A stretch of DNA of 64,000 nt from an uncultured Collinsella sp. (lineage in GTDB: Bacteria > Actinomycetota > Coriobacteriia > Coriobacteriales > Coriobacteriaceae), in the NCBI GenBank assembly GCA_934654775.1, contig CAKUGR010000007.1:1-64000 (forward strand), in the 5' to 3' direction. A program made the translations under genes and the position numbers. The notes under the pieces are model-generated. The model was not told the DNA's origin. It searched no databases and saw only the letters and a program-made list of their open reading frames with translations. This document shows positions 25,681 to 35,811 of the stretch, piece by piece (position 1 is the stretch's first letter; each line of letters opens with the position of its first letter).

Positions 25681-27243
25681 CTATTTGCCGTCGTCGTCCT
25701 CGGCTTCTTCTCGTGCGTAGAGCTCCAGCATGCGGCGGCGGTATTCGTGCACGGCAAGCTTGGCGCGCTCAAGGCGGCGGCGCTCGCGCGGGGTGAGCTT
25801 GGACGGGTCGATCTCGTCGCCATAGGTCTTCTCGGCCAGCAAATGGGCGGCGTCCACGATACGGGCATCGATATGCCCGCTTGCCGCCTCGACCGAGAGG
25901 CTGTCGGCAATGGAATCAAGGGTAGGTATGCCGTCGAGCGTGCGACCATGGCCATGCGAGGTCAGCAGCTCGTGCTCGCGTGCGAGCAGGCTCGCCAGGT
26001 CGTGATGGGCGCGCAGAATATCGAACGCATCGGAAGGATGCTCGGCAACTTCTGCCACGGCGGCAACCGGCGCGGCGTCGACCACGCGATAGAAGAGCTG
26101 CGCGAGCAGCGGCATCAAGAATACCGTGATGGCGCCGGCGGCAACCATGACCGATGCAATATCTTGCGACAGCGCACCCGCGTTGACGGCCACGCTCGTC
26201 ACGGCAACGATGATCGGCAGCGCCGTGGTGCAGTACAGGGCCACGGTAATGCGGCCATACGCCGACACATCGCGCGTCGCAGGACAAATGCTCATAGAAA
26301 TAAGAATAGGTACGGCACGAATAATCAACAACGCCACGATAAAGCCCGCGAGCAGCCCGGGGCGCGACACCACGGCCGTCAGATCGATCTTTGCGCCCGA
26401 CACGGTAAAGAACACCGGGATCAAAAAGCCGTAGGCCAGGCCGTCGAGCTTGGTCTCGAGCGTATGGTTGCCCTCGGGGATGATATAGCGCAGGACGAAG
26501 CCGGCGGCAAAAGCGCCCAACACGATATCAAGGCTAAAGATGGCCGAGAACGCCACGAGCGTGACCAAAATAAGCACCGTCAGGCGCACGAAGGTCTGCG
26601 ACGTGGTGTCGGCGCGCTCCTCGACAAACGCAAAGAAGCGGCTGCCGACGCGTTTGGAGCGGCTGGGAACCACGGCAAGCAGCACACACACCACGGCGAA
26701 CAGGCCCAAGATCAGCAGCGTCTCGATACCCGTACGGGCAGACAGCAGCACCGACATGGCGAGCACGGGGCCGAGCTCGCCCCACGTACCATAGGCGAGA
26801 ATCGAATCACCGACGCGCGTTCCGGCAAGCAACCGCTCGCGCAAGATGGGCATGAGCGCTCCAAGCGCCGTCGAGGTCAAGGCGAGCGTCACGGCGATAC
26901 CGTCGAAATGGCTGACCGAGAACCACGGGGTAAAGCGCACGGCAAGCCAGGCGATACAAAATGTGACAACCCACGTGGCCATACCGTAGCGCCCCTCGAC
27001 GCCCGTGATGTTCTTTGGGTCGATCTCAAAGCCGGCAAGCAGGAACAAAAATGCCAGACCGAGCTCTGACACAAGCGAGACCTCGGCATCCACATGGATG
27101 ACGTCAAGCATATGAGGGCCCAGCACCGCGCCGAACACGAGCAAAAAGACCGTCTCGGGTACGGGCTTTCCGGGAATCGCCGAGGCGATAAAGGGGCTCG
27201 CAAAGGCCACGAGCGCAATGATGGCGAGCGAAACGAATGCCAT
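25681..27243 (-). CDS. Monovalent cation/proton antiporter (CPA2-like)
   Basis: Membrane protein of 520 residues. About 12 hydrophobic segments fill residues 1-400, followed by a charged cytoplasmic tail of about 120 residues ending EEAEDDDGK. LGLAFLFLLAGFEID near residue 65 is the CPA2 (KefB/NapA-like) signature containing the ion-binding Asp region, and GAFAAGFVLRYII and FLIPVFFTVSGAKIDL correspond to later core helices. No TrkA/RCK domain is attached. Likely Na+ or K+ for H+ exchange in pH or salt homeostasis; the ion is not decided by sequence. AGAAAGG precedes the ATG. Confidence 0.85.
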   Translation of the reverse strand: MAFVSLAIIALVAFASPFIASAIPGKPVPETVFLLVFGAVLGPHMLDVIHVDAEVSLVSELGLAFLFLLAGFEIDPKNITGVEGRYGMATWVVTFCIAWLAVRFTPWFSVSHFDGIAVTLALTSTALGALMPILRERLLAGTRVGDSILAYGTWGELGPVLAMSVLLSARTGIETLLILGLFAVVCVLLAVVPSRSKRVGSRFFAFVEERADTTSQTFVRLTVLILVTLVAFSAIFSLDIVLGAFAAGFVLRYIIPEGNHTLETKLDGLAYGFLIPVFFTVSGAKIDLTAVVSRPGLLAGFIVALLIIRAVPILISMSICPATRDVSAYGRITVALYCTTALPIIVAVTSVAVNAGALSQDIASVMVAAGAITVFLMPLLAQLFYRVVDAAPVAAVAEVAEHPSDAFDILRAHHDLASLLAREHELLTSHGHGRTLDGIPTLDSIADSLSVEAASGHIDARIVDAAHLLAEKTYGDEIDPSKLTPRERRRLERAKLAVHEYRRRMLELYAREEAEDDDGK

Positions 27244-27427
27244 GTGATGCCTTTCTCTTGTTTGCGCTTCACTGTAGCACCCTCGCCGTCCTCAACGCGC
27301 CGCGAGCTGTCGTATCATAGTGAGGTTTACAAACATGTGGCTCAAGGCGACCGCGAGGCTTGCCCCGCAAACCGACCGCTGCCGCATACCGTACCGTACG
27401 CCCAACCGATCAGGAAGGCAGGAACCA

Positions 27428-30400
27428 ATGGTCTCTCGTATCTACGTGGAGAAGAAACCCGGGTTCGACGTCGAGGCTCAGCAGCTCAAGGGCGAGCTGA
27501 CCGAGATTCTCGGCATTCAGGGCATCGAGGCCCTGAGGATCATCAACCGCTACGACGTCGAGGGCATCGACGAGGAGCTCTTCCGCTCCTGCGTGCCGAC
27601 CGTTTTTAGCGAGCCCCAGGTCGATGTGACCTATGACGAGCTCCCCGCAAGCGACGGCGCCGTCTTTGCCGTCGAATTCCTGCCTGGCCAGTTTGACCAG
27701 CGCGCCGACTCCGCCAGCGAGTGCGTGCAACTAATCAGCCAGGGCGAGCGCCCCGCCGTGCGCTCCGCCAAGGTCTATATGATCTCGGGCGACCTGGACG
27801 AGGCTGCCATCGAGGCCATCAAGCACTACGTGGTGAACCCCGTCGAGGCCCGCATCGCCTCGCTCGATCTGCCCGAGACGCTGCACATGGAGACCCCCGA
27901 GCCCCAGCCCGTCGAGGTGCTCGACGGCTTCCGCGAGCTCGATGAGGCCGGCCTCGCCGCCTTTATCACCGAGCGCGGCCTTGCCATGGACGAGGCGGAC
28001 ATCGCCTTCTGCCAGCAGTACTTCCGCGATGAGGATCGCGACCCCACCATCACCGAGATCCGCGTGATCGACACCTACTGGTCCGACCACTGCCGCCACA
28101 CCACCTTCGGCACCGTCCTGGACGACGTGACGATTGACGACGCCGTGGTGCAGCAGGCCTTCGATCGCTACATGGAGATGCGCCACGAGCTCGGTCGCGA
28201 CGCCAAGCCCGTCTGCCTTATGGACATGGGCACCATCGGCGCCAAGTACCTTAAGAAGACCGGTGTCATGACCGATGTCGACGAGTCCGAGGAGATCAAC
28301 GCCTGCACCGTCAAGGTGAAGGTCGACGTCGACGGCGAGGACCAGGATTGGCTGTTCCTGTTTAAGAACGAGACCCACAACCACCCGACCGAGATCGAGC
28401 CCTTCGGCGGTGCCGCCACCTGCGTGGGCGGCGCCATCCGCGACCCGCTCTCGGGCCGCAGCTATGTGTACCAGGCCATGCGCGTCACCGGCGCCGGCGA
28501 CCCCACCGTCCCTGTTTCCGAGACGCTCGAGGGCAAGCTGCCGCAGCGCAAGCTCGTGACCACCGCTGCCGCCGGCTACTCCAGCTACGGCAACCAGATC
28601 GGCCTTGCCACCGGCCAGGTCAACGAGCTCTATCACCCCGGCTACGTGGCCAAGCGCATGGAGGTCGGCGCCGTCGTGGGCGCTACCCCGGCAAACCATG
28701 TGCGCCGCGAGTGCCCCGCCCCCACCGACAAGATCATCCTGCTGGGCGGCCGCACCGGCCGTGACGGCATCGGTGGTGCCACCGGCTCCTCCAAGACCCA
28801 AAACACCGAGTCCATCGAGACCTCGGGCGCCGAGGTCCAGAAGGGCAACGCCCCGGTCGAGCGCAAGCTGCAGCGCCTCTTCCGCCGCGGCGACGCCTGC
28901 CGCCTGATCAAGCGCTGCAACGACTTTGGCGCCGGCGGCGTCTCGGTCGCCGTGGGCGAGCTTGCCGACGGCCTGTATGTCGACCTGGACACCGTGACCA
29001 AGAAGTACGACGGCCTGGACGGCACCGAGCTCGCAATCTCCGAGTCCCAGGAGCGTATGGCCTGCGCCGTCGCCGACGGTGACGTCGAGGAGTTCATGGG
29101 CTACGCCGCCGAGGAGAACCTCGAGGCGACCGTTATCGCCGAGGTTACCGCCGAGCCGCGTATGCGCATGGCCTGGAACGGTGTCGCCATCGTCGACCTG
29201 TCCCGTGAGTTCCTCAACTCCAACGGTGCACCCAAGCACCAGGTCGCCCACGTCTGTGCCCGCAGCGTGTGGCAGCCCAGCTGGGCCGGCACCACGCTTG
29301 CCGAGCGCATGACCTCGCTTGTCACTGACCTCAACGTCGCCTCCAACAAGGGCCTGTCCGAGCGCTTCGACTCCACCATCGGTGCCGCGACCGTGCTCAT
29401 GCCCTTTGGCGGCAAGACGCAGCTCACCCCGAGCTCGGCCATGGTTGCCAAGTTCCCCGTGGACGGCGAGACCACCACGGCGAGCGCCATGGCATGGGGC
29501 TTCAACCCCTACCTGATGGAGGCCGACCAGTTTGCTGGCGCCTACCTGTCCGTGGTCGAGTCCATCGCCAAGCTCGTGGCCGCCGGCTTTGAGCACAAGC
29601 GCGCCTACCTCTCCTTCCAGGAGTACTTCGAGCGCCTGCGCACCGAGGCCGAGCGCTGGGGCAAGCCCATGGCTGCAGTACTCGGCGCCCTCATGGCCCA
29701 GGTCGACCTGGGTGCCGGCGCCATCGGCGGCAAGGATTCCATGAGCGGCTCGTTTGAGGACGAGGCCGGCGAGCTCAACGTTCCGCCGACCCTGATCAGC
29801 TTCGCTGTTGCCGTGGGTAAGGCCGCCCGTGCCGTCTCGCCCGAGTTCAAGGGTCTGACGCATCGCGTCGTGCGCATCGCCCCCGCCACCTACGGCGAGG
29901 ACTACCGCCCCGACGCTCAGCAGCTGCTCGCCGCGTTTGACGCCGTCGAGGCGCTCACCGCCAACGGCAACGCTCTGGCCGTCTCCACGCCCGGCTACGG
30001 CTGCGGCGCCGAGAGCCTCTTTAAGATGTGCGTCGGCAACCAGATCGGCATCGAGCTTGCCGAGGATGTGGACGTGGAGAGCCTCTTCACCCCGCTCTAC
30101 GGCAGCTTTATCGTCGAGCTCGCCGAGGACGCCGAGCTGCCCGAGGTCGCCGACGGCGTTGTCGTCGAGCCCCTGGGTACCACCGTCGAGGGTTATGTCA
30201 TCGACACCGGCTCCGAGGTCATCGAGCTCTCCGAGCTCCAGGAGGCCTGGGAGAGCGGTATCGAGGGTGTCTTCGCCTACCGCAGCGCCGGCGAGACCGC
30301 CGAGGTCGAGACCATCGACTTCCGTGCCAAGGATATCCACGTGTACGGCGGCGCCAAGATCGCCCGCCCGCGCGTGATCATCCCCGTGTTCCCCGGCAAC

Positions 30401-31174
30401 AACTGCGAGTACGACAGCGCCCGCGCCTTCCGTGCCGCCGGTGCCGAGGCCGACACCTTCGTGATCAACAACCTCACGCCCGAGGCCGTCGCCGAGAGCA
30501 CCCACGAGCTCGCCCGCCGCATCCGCCAAAGCCAGATCGTCATGATCCCCGGCGGCTTCTCGGGCGGTGACGAGCCCGACGGCTCCGCCAAGTTCATCAC
30601 GGCGTTCTTCCGCGCTCCCGAGGTCACCGAGGCAGTCCGCGACCTGCTCAAGGCCCGCGATGGCCTGATGCTGGGCATCTGCAACGGCTTCCAGGCCCTG
30701 GTCAAGCTCGGTCTGGTGCCATACGGTGACATCGTCGACGCCACGCCCGATGCGCCCACGCTGACGTTCAACACCATCGGCCGCCACCAGAGCCGTCTGG
30801 TGCGCACCCGCATCTCGTCCAACCTGTCCCCGTGGCTGTCGCAGTGCAGCCTCGACGACCCCTACACCGTCGCCATCAGCCACGGCGAGGGCCGCTTTGT
30901 CGCCAACGACGAGGTGCTCGCCCAGCTCATCGCCAACGGTCAGGTCGCCACGCAGTACGTGGGCGAGGACGGCAAGCCCAGCATGGATCTTTCCGTCAAC
31001 CCCAACGGCTCGGCGCTCGCCATCGAGGGCATCACGAGCCCCGACGGCCGTGTCCTGGGCAAGATGGGCCACGCCGAGCGTCGCGGCGACAACCTGTACC
31101 GCAACGTGCCCGAGCATGTCCCCGGCGATAAGTTCATGCCGATCTTTGAGAGCGGCGTGGCCTACTTCGCTTAA
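27428..31174 (+). CDS. purL: Phosphoribosylformylglycinamidine synthase (large type)
   Basis: Fourth step of purine biosynthesis: FGAR + Gln + ATP to FGAM. The 1,248-residue single chain joins the synthase and glutaminase, which are separate PurS/PurL/PurQ proteins in many other Gram-positives. Visible: HTTFGT and FKNETHNHPTEIEPFGGAATC (ATP and metal site), GGRTGRDGIGGATGSS, the second half with GGKDSMSG, and a C-terminal class I glutamine amidotransferase (about 970-1248) with PGNNCEYD, IPGGFSGGDE, catalytic Cys in LGICNGFQAL, and SHGEGRF. The start at 27428 follows AGGAAGGCAGGAA; the frame further upstream is not family-like. Single gene with its own terminator; no other pur gene is in the window. 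Confidence 0.97.
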   Translation: MVSRIYVEKKPGFDVEAQQLKGELTEILGIQGIEALRIINRYDVEGIDEELFRSCVPTVFSEPQVDVTYDELPASDGAVFAVEFLPGQFDQRADSASECVQLISQGERPAVRSAKVYMISGDLDEAAIEAIKHYVVNPVEARIASLDLPETLHMETPEPQPVEVLDGFRELDEAGLAAFITERGLAMDEADIAFCQQYFRDEDRDPTITEIRVIDTYWSDHCRHTTFGTVLDDVTIDDAVVQQAFDRYMEMRHELGRDAKPVCLMDMGTIGAKYLKKTGVMTDVDESEEINACTVKVKVDVDGEDQDWLFLFKNETHNHPTEIEPFGGAATCVGGAIRDPLSGRSYVYQAMRVTGAGDPTVPVSETLEGKLPQRKLVTTAAAGYSSYGNQIGLATGQVNELYHPGYVAKRMEVGAVVGATPANHVRRECPAPTDKIILLGGRTGRDGIGGATGSSKTQNTESIETSGAEVQKGNAPVERKLQRLFRRGDACRLIKRCNDFGAGGVSVAVGELADGLYVDLDTVTKKYDGLDGTELAISESQERMACAVADGDVEEFMGYAAEENLEATVIAEVTAEPRMRMAWNGVAIVDLSREFLNSNGAPKHQVAHVCARSVWQPSWAGTTLAERMTSLVTDLNVASNKGLSERFDSTIGAATVLMPFGGKTQLTPSSAMVAKFPVDGETTTASAMAWGFNPYLMEADQFAGAYLSVVESIAKLVAAGFEHKRAYLSFQEYFERLRTEAERWGKPMAAVLGALMAQVDLGAGAIGGKDSMSGSFEDEAGELNVPPTLISFAVAVGKAARAVSPEFKGLTHRVVRIAPATYGEDYRPDAQQLLAAFDAVEALTANGNALAVSTPGYGCGAESLFKMCVGNQIGIELAEDVDVESLFTPLYGSFIVELAEDAELPEVADGVVVEPLGTTVEGYVIDTGSEVIELSELQEAWESGIEGVFAYRSAGETAEVETIDFRAKDIHVYGGAKIARPRVIIPVFPGNNCEYDSARAFRAAGAEADTFVINNLTPEAVAESTHELARRIRQSQIVMIPGGFSGGDEPDGSAKFITAFFRAPEVTEAVRDLLKARDGLMLGICNGFQALVKLGLVPYGDIVDATPDAPTLTFNTIGRHQSRLVRTRISSNLSPWLSQCSLDDPYTVAISHGEGRFVANDEVLAQLIANGQVATQYVGEDGKPSMDLSVNPNGSALAIEGITSPDGRVLGKMGHAERRGDNLYRNVPEHVPGDKFMPIFESGVAYFA

Positions 31175-31210
31175 TGCGTCCCATCGGGTACAATCCCCTC
31201 GGGTAACAAC

Positions 31211-31247
31211 ACCCGCCACCGGCACGCCCGGTGGCGGGTTCTTTTTT
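31211..31247 (+). terminator. Terminator of purL
   Basis: ACCCGCCACCGG (31211-31222) pairs with CCGGTGGCGGGT (31228-31239), followed by TCTTTTTTG. Confidence 0.93.
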
Positions 31248-31272
31248 GCTTCGCGCATACAGGAAGGACATC

Positions 31273-32208
31273 ATGGAAAGCCGCAAGCCGTATCTCGCCA
31301 CCCTGCCCGGACTCATCCTGGGCTGCCTCGTCTGCTGCGCGCTCTGGGGGTCGGCTTTTCCCTGCATCAAGATCGGCTACAGCCTCTTTGGCATTCCCGC
31401 GCACGACAGCGCCTCGCAGCTGCTCTTCGCGGGTCTGCGCTTCACCCTTGCCGGCATGCTGGTCATTGTCGGCATGAGCGTGGCCCAGCGCCGTCCGCTC
31501 GTTCCGCAAGCGCGCGATATCAAGTCCATCCTCACGTTGTCGCTCTTCCAGACCATCGGCCAGTACTTCTTTTTCTACCTTGGCCTCTCCCGGGCAAGCG
31601 CCATGTCGAGCTCCATCATCGAGGCCAGCGCCAACTTCTTGGCCATCCTCTTTGCCGCCCTGGCATTCCGCACCGAAAAGCTCGATGCGGCCAAGGTGCT
31701 CGGCTGCGTGCTGGGCTTTGCCGGTGTCGCACTCGTCAACCTTTCTGGCGCAGATGGCACCTTTGGCTTTACGCTCGACGGCGAGGGCTTTATCCTGGCC
31801 TCCACCGTCGCGGGCGCCCTTTCGACCTGCTTGATCGGCGTCTTCTCGCGCGAGCACGACGGCGTGTTGCTTGCCGGCTGGCAGTTCTTGGTCGGCGGCC
31901 TCGTCCTCACCATGATCGGCTTTTTGATGGGCGGTGTGCTCTCCCCCACGGCAATCGCCCCCGCCATCGCGCTCATCATCTACATGGCGCTTATCTCCGC
32001 GGTCGCCTACTCGCTGTGGTCGCGCCTGCTTGCCGTCAACCCCGTCAGCCGCGTTTCGGTCTTTGGCTTTATGAACCCGGTCTTTGGCGTGCTGCTGAGC
32101 GCGCTGCTGCTCGGCGAGGGCGCTGGCACGAGCCCCGTTACCGTCATCGTTGCCCTGCTGTTGGTCTGCGGCGGCATCATCATCGTCAACAAACCAAAAA
32201 AGGCCTAA
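31273..32208 (+). CDS. DMT-superfamily (EamA) transporter
   Basis: Inner-membrane protein of 311 residues with ten predicted hydrophobic segments in two EamA halves. The first half has CCALWGSAFPCIKIGYS and the second repeats the fold, ending with VNPVSRVSVFGFMNPVFGVLLSALLLGE. These are drug/metabolite transporters, often exporters of amino acids or related metabolites; no substrate can be assigned. The start at 31273 (MESRKPYL) has AGGAAGG upstream. The preceding purL terminator suggests separate expression. Confidence 0.87.
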   Translation: MESRKPYLATLPGLILGCLVCCALWGSAFPCIKIGYSLFGIPAHDSASQLLFAGLRFTLAGMLVIVGMSVAQRRPLVPQARDIKSILTLSLFQTIGQYFFFYLGLSRASAMSSSIIEASANFLAILFAALAFRTEKLDAAKVLGCVLGFAGVALVNLSGADGTFGFTLDGEGFILASTVAGALSTCLIGVFSREHDGVLLAGWQFLVGGLVLTMIGFLMGGVLSPTAIAPAIALIIYMALISAVAYSLWSRLLAVNPVSRVSVFGFMNPVFGVLLSALLLGEGAGTSPVTVIVALLLVCGGIIIVNKPKKA

Positions 32209-32274
32209 CGAACTGCCCTTATTTAGCAGAGGAGATTCACATACTTTAGTTTAATGGGGCACATCGATGAGCTG

Positions 32275-32305
32275 AGGGGCGCCACGCACGCCAGCGTTCG
32301 CCCCT
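32275..32305. terminator. Hairpin between convergent genes
   Basis: AGGGGCG and CGCCCCT close a 31-base hairpin between the DMT transporter and the diguanylate cyclase stops; a TATTTCT follows on the plus strand. A modest terminator, possibly for both genes. Confidence 0.45.
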
Positions 32306-32309
32306 ATTT

Positions 32310-33452
32310 CTAGCGTATCTGGACGCCGGCTTTCTTTTTCTCGGCCTTGACACGGTAGAGCTCCGCATCGGCAGCGCGAAGCAAGTCTTGCCAGGTATCA
32401 ACACTATCGCCGGCCCGCGCGTAACCGATGGACATCCGCAATGCATACGGCACCTCGGCACGAGCGAGCTCGTCGTTAATCGCCGAACACAGGTCTATGA
32501 TGTCCTGCTCCGCTGCTGCCTTTTGAAGCACCACGAACTCATCGCCGCCATAACGTGCGATAAAGCCACCAGACGCCGAGCAGACCTCTTTGAGCGTAGC
32601 AGATACGACCTGGAGGGCATGGTCGCCCTCCACATGTCCATAGCGATCGTTAATCTGCTTAAAGCCGTCGGCGTCCATCATAAGCAGATACACATCTTCG
32701 GCCTGATCCACATTTGAGAACAGCGACAGCATATAGGTCTCAAAACGGTTGCGATTGTTGAGGCCAGTCAACGGGTCGGTCGAGATCAGCTGCTCCTGGT
32801 AGATGATGTAGAGCAGCAGGATGCTCAGCGTTATACCGACGCAAAGGCCCGGTACCGAAAACAAAATCTGGAAGGTACCGCCCACCAGAGCGGGAACCGC
32901 AAAAAAGGCGAGGGTGCGATAAATGGCCTTCTTTTGCAGGCTTTCGACTTTTCGAGCCTGAATAAAGGCATGCAAGGACGTATATATGACGTAGCAGTAG
33001 CTCACGATAGGCTGAATCATATAAAGCGCTCCGCGACGATATACGCCCTGCGCATCGATATAGAACATAGTGTGCGTCCAGTAGCTGGTAAATGCCAGCA
33101 CGACCACCAATGCGGTTGGCAACGTTAAAAGTACCACCCTGTAGGGCGTGGTCAGGAGCCGTGAGCCCTGCATCGTCTCGGAATAGAAAAACCAAATGAG
33201 GCACGCGATGGCGAACAGCGAAAACGAAACCGCGTTGGAAATCCAGTTGGCCGTGATGCCTACAGGAGTGCTCACGCCGTCCGAGAGCGTCCAAATCATA
33301 TCGAAGAAAATGTAGGCAGCAGACGTATAGCCCAGCATGCTAAACAATAGTTGCTGGGTGCTCGAGAACAAGGAGCGGCGGCTTCGTGCGGCAAGCCCGA
33401 TAAGAATAATCATGCACAGCAGGAATATCTCGATCTTGAGTGCCTTAACCAC
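32310..33452 (-). CDS. Membrane diguanylate cyclase (GGDEF)
   Basis: Makes cyclic di-GMP from two GTP. The 380-residue protein has seven to eight membrane helices (about 1-215), likely a sensor of unknown signal, and a C-terminal GGDEF domain opening with STDPLTGLNNRNRFE and with an intact active site RYGGDEF (302-306). No RxxD inhibitory site precedes it, so product inhibition may be absent. No EAL domain is in the gene or in the window. The GTG at 33452 is preferred (GAAGGGATGG upstream) over a TTG six codons earlier. Confidence 0.9.
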   Translation of the reverse strand: MVKALKIEIFLLCMIILIGLAARSRRSLFSSTQQLLFSMLGYTSAAYIFFDMIWTLSDGVSTPVGITANWISNAVSFSLFAIACLIWFFYSETMQGSRLLTTPYRVVLLTLPTALVVVLAFTSYWTHTMFYIDAQGVYRRGALYMIQPIVSYCYVIYTSLHAFIQARKVESLQKKAIYRTLAFFAVPALVGGTFQILFSVPGLCVGITLSILLLYIIYQEQLISTDPLTGLNNRNRFETYMLSLFSNVDQAEDVYLLMMDADGFKQINDRYGHVEGDHALQVVSATLKEVCSASGGFIARYGGDEFVVLQKAAAEQDIIDLCSAINDELARAEVPYALRMSIGYARAGDSVDTWQDLLRAADAELYRVKAEKKKAGVQIR

Positions 33453-33551
33453 TAGACGCCATCCCTTCAATATCCAAGTGGTCAGAATCGCCCGAATCGT
33501 GTCTGGGCAACAAACACCCCCTACTCCGCAGGGGTAATGGGAATAATAGCA

Positions 33552-33595
33552 GAGCGCCCGAACGTTACTGCAAGATAGCTTTCGTTCGGACGCTC
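33552..33595. terminator. Imperfect hairpin downstream of the KdgT-like gene
   Basis: GAGCGCCCGAACG (33552-33564) and CGTTCGGACGCTC (33583-33595) pair with one mismatch around 18 bases. It lies between the KdgT-like and diguanylate cyclase genes, both minus strand. No T run; possible weak terminator or palindromic element. Confidence 0.4.
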
Positions 33596-33640
33596 GAACG
33601 GCGCGAATTGCACGCCGGAATCTATTATCGGCAACGGCCG

Positions 33641-34663
33641 TTACTCACCGGCGATATCGGTTGCGACAGCCTCCTCGATGGCCTCGACACCGGCGGGCGA
33701 CAGATCCTCTTTGCCGTGGCAGAACTTCTTATCGACCCAGCCGGTCAGAATCGGGGCCATGATTGCCGTGATGATGACGGCGGTGGCGATCTGCGCATAC
33801 GCGGTGGGCGCAAGCTCGGCATAGCGCGGGGCGACCTCGGCGAGGGCGACCGGCGTGGTCATAGCCGTGCCGGCAATGGTGGAGCATGCCACGGCAGCCT
33901 TGCCGTTACCACCGCACAGGCGCTCGAACGCAAAGGTGATGGGACCGACGACAAACAGCGTGACAAGGCCCAGCAAGATGCCGGAAATGCCGCCGGTGAT
34001 AAAGCTCGAAAGGCTCATGGACGCACCGAGCTGAAAACCGATGACAGCGATCGCGGGATTGGCACCGGGGACCAGCAGGTTCTTGATAAACGGGAACAAG
34101 TTGCCCAGAACCATACCGACAACAAGCGGCAGGATAGATCCGATGATGGTGCCGACGGGGATGTTGGCGAGGCCCGAGACACCGAGGATGATCATGGTGA
34201 CGGCGGGGCCGGCCGTAAAGAACAGGATACCGACGGCGCCCTGCTCGGACTCATCGCCGAACTCGCCCATGATGCCCGTATAGAGCGCCATGTTGCAAAA
34301 CGTGATGCCGCCGATGATGGACACGGAGCTCAGGCCCAGGAAGTTGTCGTTAAAGAAATACGCGACGCCCAGGCCCAACGCGGCTGCCACCACAAGCTTA
34401 GGGACCAGCACGACGATACCGGTCTTGATGGCGCCCGGCGTGGACTTAAAGCTAATGCCGGCGCCCACGAAGAGCAGGATCGCAGCGACGATGGTATTGG
34501 AGCCACCGCGGCAGGCAGCCGTAAAGAAGCCGCCGATCTCAAAGACCTGCGGACAGAAAGTGTTGAGCAAAAGGCCAACGATCATGGGATAGATCATGAT
34601 GTCGCCCGGGATACGCGGTACCTTGAATTTCTTTTGCTCGTTGGCGGTTGCTTCCTGTGCCAT
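33641..34663 (-). CDS. kdgT: 2-keto-3-deoxygluconate permease-family transporter
   Basis: Membrane protein of 340 residues, about ten hydrophobic segments, of the KdgT family (2-keto-3-deoxygluconate:H+ symport, used in pectin and uronate breakdown). The opening KVPRIPGDIMIYPMIVGLLLNTFCP and the GFQLGASMSLSSFITGGISG segment are typical. No KDG kinase or aldolase lies near, so the substrate is uncertain. The start at 34663 (MAQEATANEQ) has GGGGG 4 bases upstream. The gene appears monocistronic. Confidence 0.82.
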   Translation of the reverse strand: MAQEATANEQKKFKVPRIPGDIMIYPMIVGLLLNTFCPQVFEIGGFFTAACRGGSNTIVAAILLFVGAGISFKSTPGAIKTGIVVLVPKLVVAAALGLGVAYFFNDNFLGLSSVSIIGGITFCNMALYTGIMGEFGDESEQGAVGILFFTAGPAVTMIILGVSGLANIPVGTIIGSILPLVVGMVLGNLFPFIKNLLVPGANPAIAVIGFQLGASMSLSSFITGGISGILLGLVTLFVVGPITFAFERLCGGNGKAAVACSTIAGTAMTTPVALAEVAPRYAELAPTAYAQIATAVIITAIMAPILTGWVDKKFCHGKEDLSPAGVEAIEEAVATDIAGE

Positions 34664-34805
34664 GAAACCCCCATTTCCGTTGACGAGGCACAAAAGCCCA
34701 CGTCACACTTTGCTACAGTAAAGTCTGAACATGGTACCAGAAGAAGCAGACCGGCTCGGTGAGAAATTCAATTCGTTGGGCCGGAACGCCAAACGTGCCC
34801 AGCTC

Positions 34806-35129
34806 TTATATGAGGCTCAAGACGATATAGAGCACGATGCCCGAGACGCAGCACCACAACATCGACTTTGTCTTAATTGCCACCGCCACGACGCCGGCGG
34901 CCGCAATCCAGGGAACCAAGGCAGGCCAGAGTCCCGCGTCGAACGCGCCGGGGCTCACCAAGTCGTTGGCGACCAGCGCGGCAAAGGCAGCGGGCGGGAT
35001 ATAACCCAGGGCCTCGGTAATGCGGGGCGACAGCGTTCTCCCGCGCAAGGCAAACGCCGGCGCGATGCGAAAGAACGCGATAGCAGCCCACGACGACAGC
35101 CACAGAACCAAGAACTCGTTAACGGGCAT
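34806..35129 (-). CDS. azlD: AzlD-family branched-chain amino acid exporter subunit
   Basis: Small membrane protein of 107 residues with about four hydrophobic segments, including RITEALGYIPPAAFAALVANDLV, the AzlD family's conserved stretch. Works with AzlC to export branched-chain amino acids or analogues. Start 35129 has GAGGTG upstream and overlaps the end of azlC by 11 bases, so the pair is translationally coupled. Confidence 0.88.
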   Translation of the reverse strand: MPVNEFLVLWLSSWAAIAFFRIAPAFALRGRTLSPRITEALGYIPPAAFAALVANDLVSPGAFDAGLWPALVPWIAAAGVVAVAIKTKSMLWCCVSGIVLYIVLSLI

Positions 35130-35811
35130 CGCGGGCACCTCTTCCGTCAAATACAGCATCGCACGCCAGCGCAATGGCAATGCCGACTACGACGCTTGCC
35201 GGCACGGCAATATTCGTGAGGCCCAAGAACTTGCATACGGCGACGGACACCGCGCCCGAAACAGCCGCGACAACGTTGCCGCGCGACAGCCGCTGCGAAA
35301 AGAGTAGACAGATAAAGAGCGACGTGCAGACGAAACTCGCAATAGCGGTGGGAACATCGACAACGGCACCGACGATGGCACCCATCGTGCACGAAGCGCC
35401 CCATGTCGCGATGAGGATCACGTTGAGCACGAAGGATTCGCGCGGGCCCCAATCCTCCCCTTCAACCAGCTTGGCAAGCGAGATGCCGTATGCCTCCTCG
35501 GTGAGCGTCGCGGCAACAGCCAGCGTCTGACGCTTCGAGGCGCCCGCCAGATGGGGTGCGATCGATGCCGAATAAAGTGCAAAGCGCGAGGAGATGGCGG
35601 CGACGCTCGCGATAATCGAAGGTGCCGGTACGCCCGCCAGCCACAGATTGCAGATCATAAACTGGCCGCTGCCCGTCACAAACGTGCTGCTCAGAGCAAA
35701 GACCATCCAGGGCTCCATTCCCGTCTGCCCCATGATCATTCCGCACGGCGCGCCTATCGCAACATAGGTAAGCATCACCGGCCAGACGATTTTAACGATT
35801 TTGAGCACCAT
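35119..35811 (-). CDS. azlC: AzlC-family branched-chain amino acid exporter subunit
   Basis: Membrane protein of 230 residues, AzlC (LIV-E) family. The early segment has PVMLTYVAIGAPCGMIMGQ and STFVTGSGQFMICNLW, followed by SSRFALYSASIAPHLAG and TEEAYGIS, all typical. AGGAA lies before the ATG at 35811. Together with AzlD it would balance the LivFGHM importer elsewhere in the window. Confidence 0.9.
   Translation of the reverse strand: MVLKIVKIVWPVMLTYVAIGAPCGMIMGQTGMEPWMVFALSSTFVTGSGQFMICNLWLAGVPAPSIIASVAAISSRFALYSASIAPHLAGASKRQTLAVAATLTEEAYGISLAKLVEGEDWGPRESFVLNVILIATWGASCTMGAIVGAVVDVPTAIASFVCTSLFICLLFSQRLSRGNVVAAVSGAVSVAVCKFLGLTNIAVPASVVVGIAIALACDAVFDGRGARDAR

Noticed and set aside
27731..31258. 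A 1,175-codon open frame on the strand opposite purL
   Set aside because: It is the shadow of a high-GC gene: composition is Gly/Ala/Val/Leu/Asp-rich without family similarity, while the other strand is an intact PurL.
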